Positions 62,560 to 64,000 of a DNA stretch of 64,000 nucleotides are shown piece by piece (the stretch's first letter is position 1; each line of letters opens with the position of its first letter). Origin of the DNA: an uncultured Bacteroidales bacterium (GTDB lineage: Bacteria; Bacteroidota; Bacteroidia; Bacteroidales; F082); NCBI GenBank assembly GCA_946184615.1, contig CAMHFN010000013.1, positions 1 to 64,000 of the forward strand, written 5' to 3'. The notes under the pieces were generated by a model that was given only the letters and a program-made list of their open reading frames with translations, made no database searches and was not told the DNA's origin. A program made the position numbers and the translations under genes.

Positions 62560-63145
62560 ACCTCTCGCTGCTGATCTCGTCACCGTCTTCGTTATAGGCT
62601 TTCCAGATACCGTTTTTCTCACCGTTTAAGAAATCTCCCTCTTCCTTCAAGGCTCCTGAGGGATAGTAAATTTTGGCATGGCCTTCAAGTTTATCGTCGA
62701 CGAACTGCCGTTCCATCATCAGGGTACCCGTCTCGTAATACACCTTTGAACTGCCGTGGGCTTTTCCGTTACGGTTTTCTTCCACGAGGATCAGTGCCCC
62801 GTTTTCTCTGGAAAAATAACGCCACTCCCCCTCCTTTTTCTGGTTCAGGTAATAGCCTGTGGCAATCAGTGTCCCTTCGGGAGAATAGGTCTTATTGAGC
62901 GCTTTTTCACCCGAACGGTCATAAGTGTTGGTGGCTTTGAGGTTCCCTTGTTCATCATAATATTTGAATTCACCTTGGCATTTCCCATTTTTAAATTGCC
63001 CTTCATAACGGATTTGACCATTGGAATAATAGTCGACCCACTTACCCTGTCGTCGTCCTTGACTATCCGTGCGATTAAGGTCCTGTGCATTTGCGGCGAA
63101 GCAGATCAAAAGTGTGATTATGGCAAGAACGAATTTTTTCATCAT
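62540..63145 (-). CDS. YwqK-like MORN-repeat exported protein
   Basis: A 201-aa protein with a signal peptide (MKKFVLAIITLLICFAANAQ). The rest is a series of ~22-residue MORN-type units (GKWVDYYSNGQIRYEGQFKNGK, GEFKYYDEQGNLKATNTY, GEWRYFSRENGALILVEENRNGK, GHAKIYYPSGALKEEGDFLNGEK). Database names call such proteins 'YwqK antitoxins', but here it is exported and lacks a toxin partner, so I would not use that role. It lies between two phosphohexomutase genes. Confidence 0.85.
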   Translation of the reverse strand: MMKKFVLAIITLLICFAANAQDLNRTDSQGRRQGKWVDYYSNGQIRYEGQFKNGKCQGEFKYYDEQGNLKATNTYDRSGEKALNKTYSPEGTLIATGYYLNQKKEGEWRYFSRENGALILVEENRNGKAHGSSKVYYETGTLMMERQFVDDKLEGHAKIYYPSGALKEEGDFLNGEKNGIWKAYNEDGDEISSERFIGGNY

Positions 63146-63168
63146 TTGTTTTTATTTGGTAAAAAATC

Positions 63169-63177
63169 TATATTTGC
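63169..63177 (+). promoter_or_regulatory. -7 element TATATTTGC for glmM
   Basis: TATATTTGC at 63169-63177 with TTTG at 63145-63148 (20 bp upstream), 46 bp before the ATG at 63224. Confidence 0.6.
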
Positions 63178-63223
63178 AATCGTTTTCAAATCCATAACGT
63201 TAAAGAATCAAATTTAGTATAAA

Positions 63224-64000
63224 ATGACACTAATCAAATCCATTTCTGGCATCCGCGGTACAATTGGTGGTGTTCCTGGTGACAACCTCACCCCCATCGA
63301 CATGGTGAAATTCACTGCGGCATTTGTAAAATTCGTGCAGCGGAAAGGCATTGAGCGTCCCCGCATCGTTGTTGGTCGCGACGCTCGCATGTCAGGCTTT
63401 TTTGTCAACCAAGTGGTTTGCGGCACTTTGCAAGCTATGGGAGCCGAGGTCCTTGACATCGGACTGAGCACCACTCCTACCACTGAAATCGCAGTGACCG
63501 GTTTACATGCCGATGCGGGCATCATCTTGACGGCTAGCCACAATCCAGCACAATGGAACGCTCTGAAGCTTTTGAATGAAAAAGGAGAGTTTATCTCTGC
63601 TGCTGAGGGTGCATGGCTGCTTGACGTGGCTGCCAAGGACGAGTTTGAGTTTGTTCCCATTGAAAAGATAGGCAGCTATCAGCAGGTGGACGGATGGATT
63701 GAGCGCCATATCCAAATGGTACTCGACCTGCCTTTTGTGAACCGTGAAGTGATCAAGGCGGCGCATTTCAAAGTGGCCGTCGATGCGGTCAACTCCACGG
63801 GTGGCATCGCCATTCCCAAGATGCTCCGTGCTCTAGGTGTAGATGATATTTTAGAATTGAACTGCGAGCCAACAGGCCATTTTGCCCATACACCCGAACC
63901 GTTGGCACAGAATCTCACTGAAATCTGCAAGTATGTCCGCGAACAGGGTTGCGACTTCGGTGTGGTGGTAGACCCCGACGTAGACCGTCTGGTCTTTGTG
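63224..64000 (+). CDS. glmM: phosphoglucosamine mutase (5' part, cut by window end)
   Basis: 259 codons are visible and the gene continues past the window. This alpha-D-phosphohexomutase converts GlcN-6-P to GlcN-1-P, the step after GlmS. It has SISGIRGTIGG at the start, the phosphoserine Ser105 in ILTASHNPAQWN, and ends at the metal loop VVDPDVDRL. Pro-Asp-Val in this loop replaces the usual GDAD form and is, as I recall, normal for Bacteroidota GlmM. The ATG at 63224 is preceded by its own promoter. Confidence 0.93.
   Translation, partial: MTLIKSISGIRGTIGGVPGDNLTPIDMVKFTAAFVKFVQRKGIERPRIVVGRDARMSGFFVNQVVCGTLQAMGAEVLDIGLSTTPTTEIAVTGLHADAGIILTASHNPAQWNALKLLNEKGEFISAAEGAWLLDVAAKDEFEFVPIEKIGSYQQVDGWIERHIQMVLDLPFVNREVIKAAHFKVAVDAVNSTGGIAIPKMLRALGVDDILELNCEPTGHFAHTPEPLAQNLTEICKYVREQGCDFGVVVDPDVDRLVFV

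Noticed and set aside
62540-63145. YwqK-type antitoxin
   Set aside because: MORN repeats explain the similarity; the protein has a signal peptide and no toxin gene beside it.
1-64000. tRNA, rRNA, CRISPR arrays, insertion sequences, prophage
   Set aside because: No tRNA cloverleaf ends, rRNA signatures, regular direct repeats with spacers, transposases or phage structural genes were found by reading the window.

Overview
This window looks like chromosomal DNA of a Bacteroidota bacterium, most likely an uncultured gut- or rumen-type Bacteroidales. The reasons are as follows. Many exported proteins end in a type IX secretion (T9SS) C-terminal sorting domain, and a PorQ homologue is present. The primary sigma factor is short (288 aa, no region 1.1). 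Promoters upstream of many genes match the Bacteroidota -7 element TAnnTTTG rather than an E. coli-type -10. Shine-Dalgarno sequences are almost absent. GapA, YidC and NusB are in the long forms I associate with this phylum. The naming of a lineage below the order is inference only. I see no rRNA, tRNA, CRISPR array or insertion sequence.

Layout. 1-669: tail of an unknown gene, a small BECR-nuclease-like protein, and a compact inverted-repeat RNA candidate on the minus strand. 669-6007: an S9 prolyl oligopeptidase lipoprotein and two T9SS cargo proteins. 6092-9847: glmS, a small unknown protein, a strongly structured non-coding RNA candidate, and a stand-alone reverse transcriptase (RT). 9829-15450: a lipoprotein phosphoesterase group, NAD(P)HX repair enzyme, RlmD, shikimate kinase and a coiled-coil lipoprotein. 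15644-21928: a 2094-aa modular surface protein with five 79-residue repeats. 21983-27852: GH29 fucosidase opposite a galK / nucleotidyltransferase / galM / MFS sugar operon. 27855-42300: housekeeping and envelope genes (LysM hydrolase, DUF1846, DoxX/MauE-thioredoxin, SmpB, LpxD, EF-P, DciA-like, RecF, PorQ, NusB, rubrerythrin, ferritin, T9SS subtilase). 42370-49011: TrmD, L19, GltS-like symporter, paired chromate transporters, acyl-CoA synthetase and an EamA transporter. 49177-59140: a ClpB lacking its N domain, TrkH, YidC, GAPDH, the primary sigma factor and an HtrA protease. 59260-64000: a GNAT enzyme, MltG, a phosphohexomutase fused to a lipoprotein/TPR module, a YwqK-like MORN protein, and GlmM cut by the window end.

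The most unusual region is 8504-9847. A ~137-nt RNA candidate is closed by a 16-bp stem (one bulge), contains three internal hairpins and a possible pseudoknot, and ends 7 nt before the start codon of a 399-aa RT with a YSDD active site. The architecture recalls retron msr-msd or the template RNAs of defence-associated RTs, but the RT lacks the retron NAxxH and VTG signatures and has no maturase endonuclease or diversity-generating partners. It may be an undescribed RT-ncRNA system. Secondary points of interest are the second structured RNA candidate at 387-513, the mutase-lipoprotein fusion, the N-domain-less ClpB, and a galactose operon with a nucleotidyltransferase in the place where galT might be expected.

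All family assignments come from reading motifs; no database search or folding program was run.
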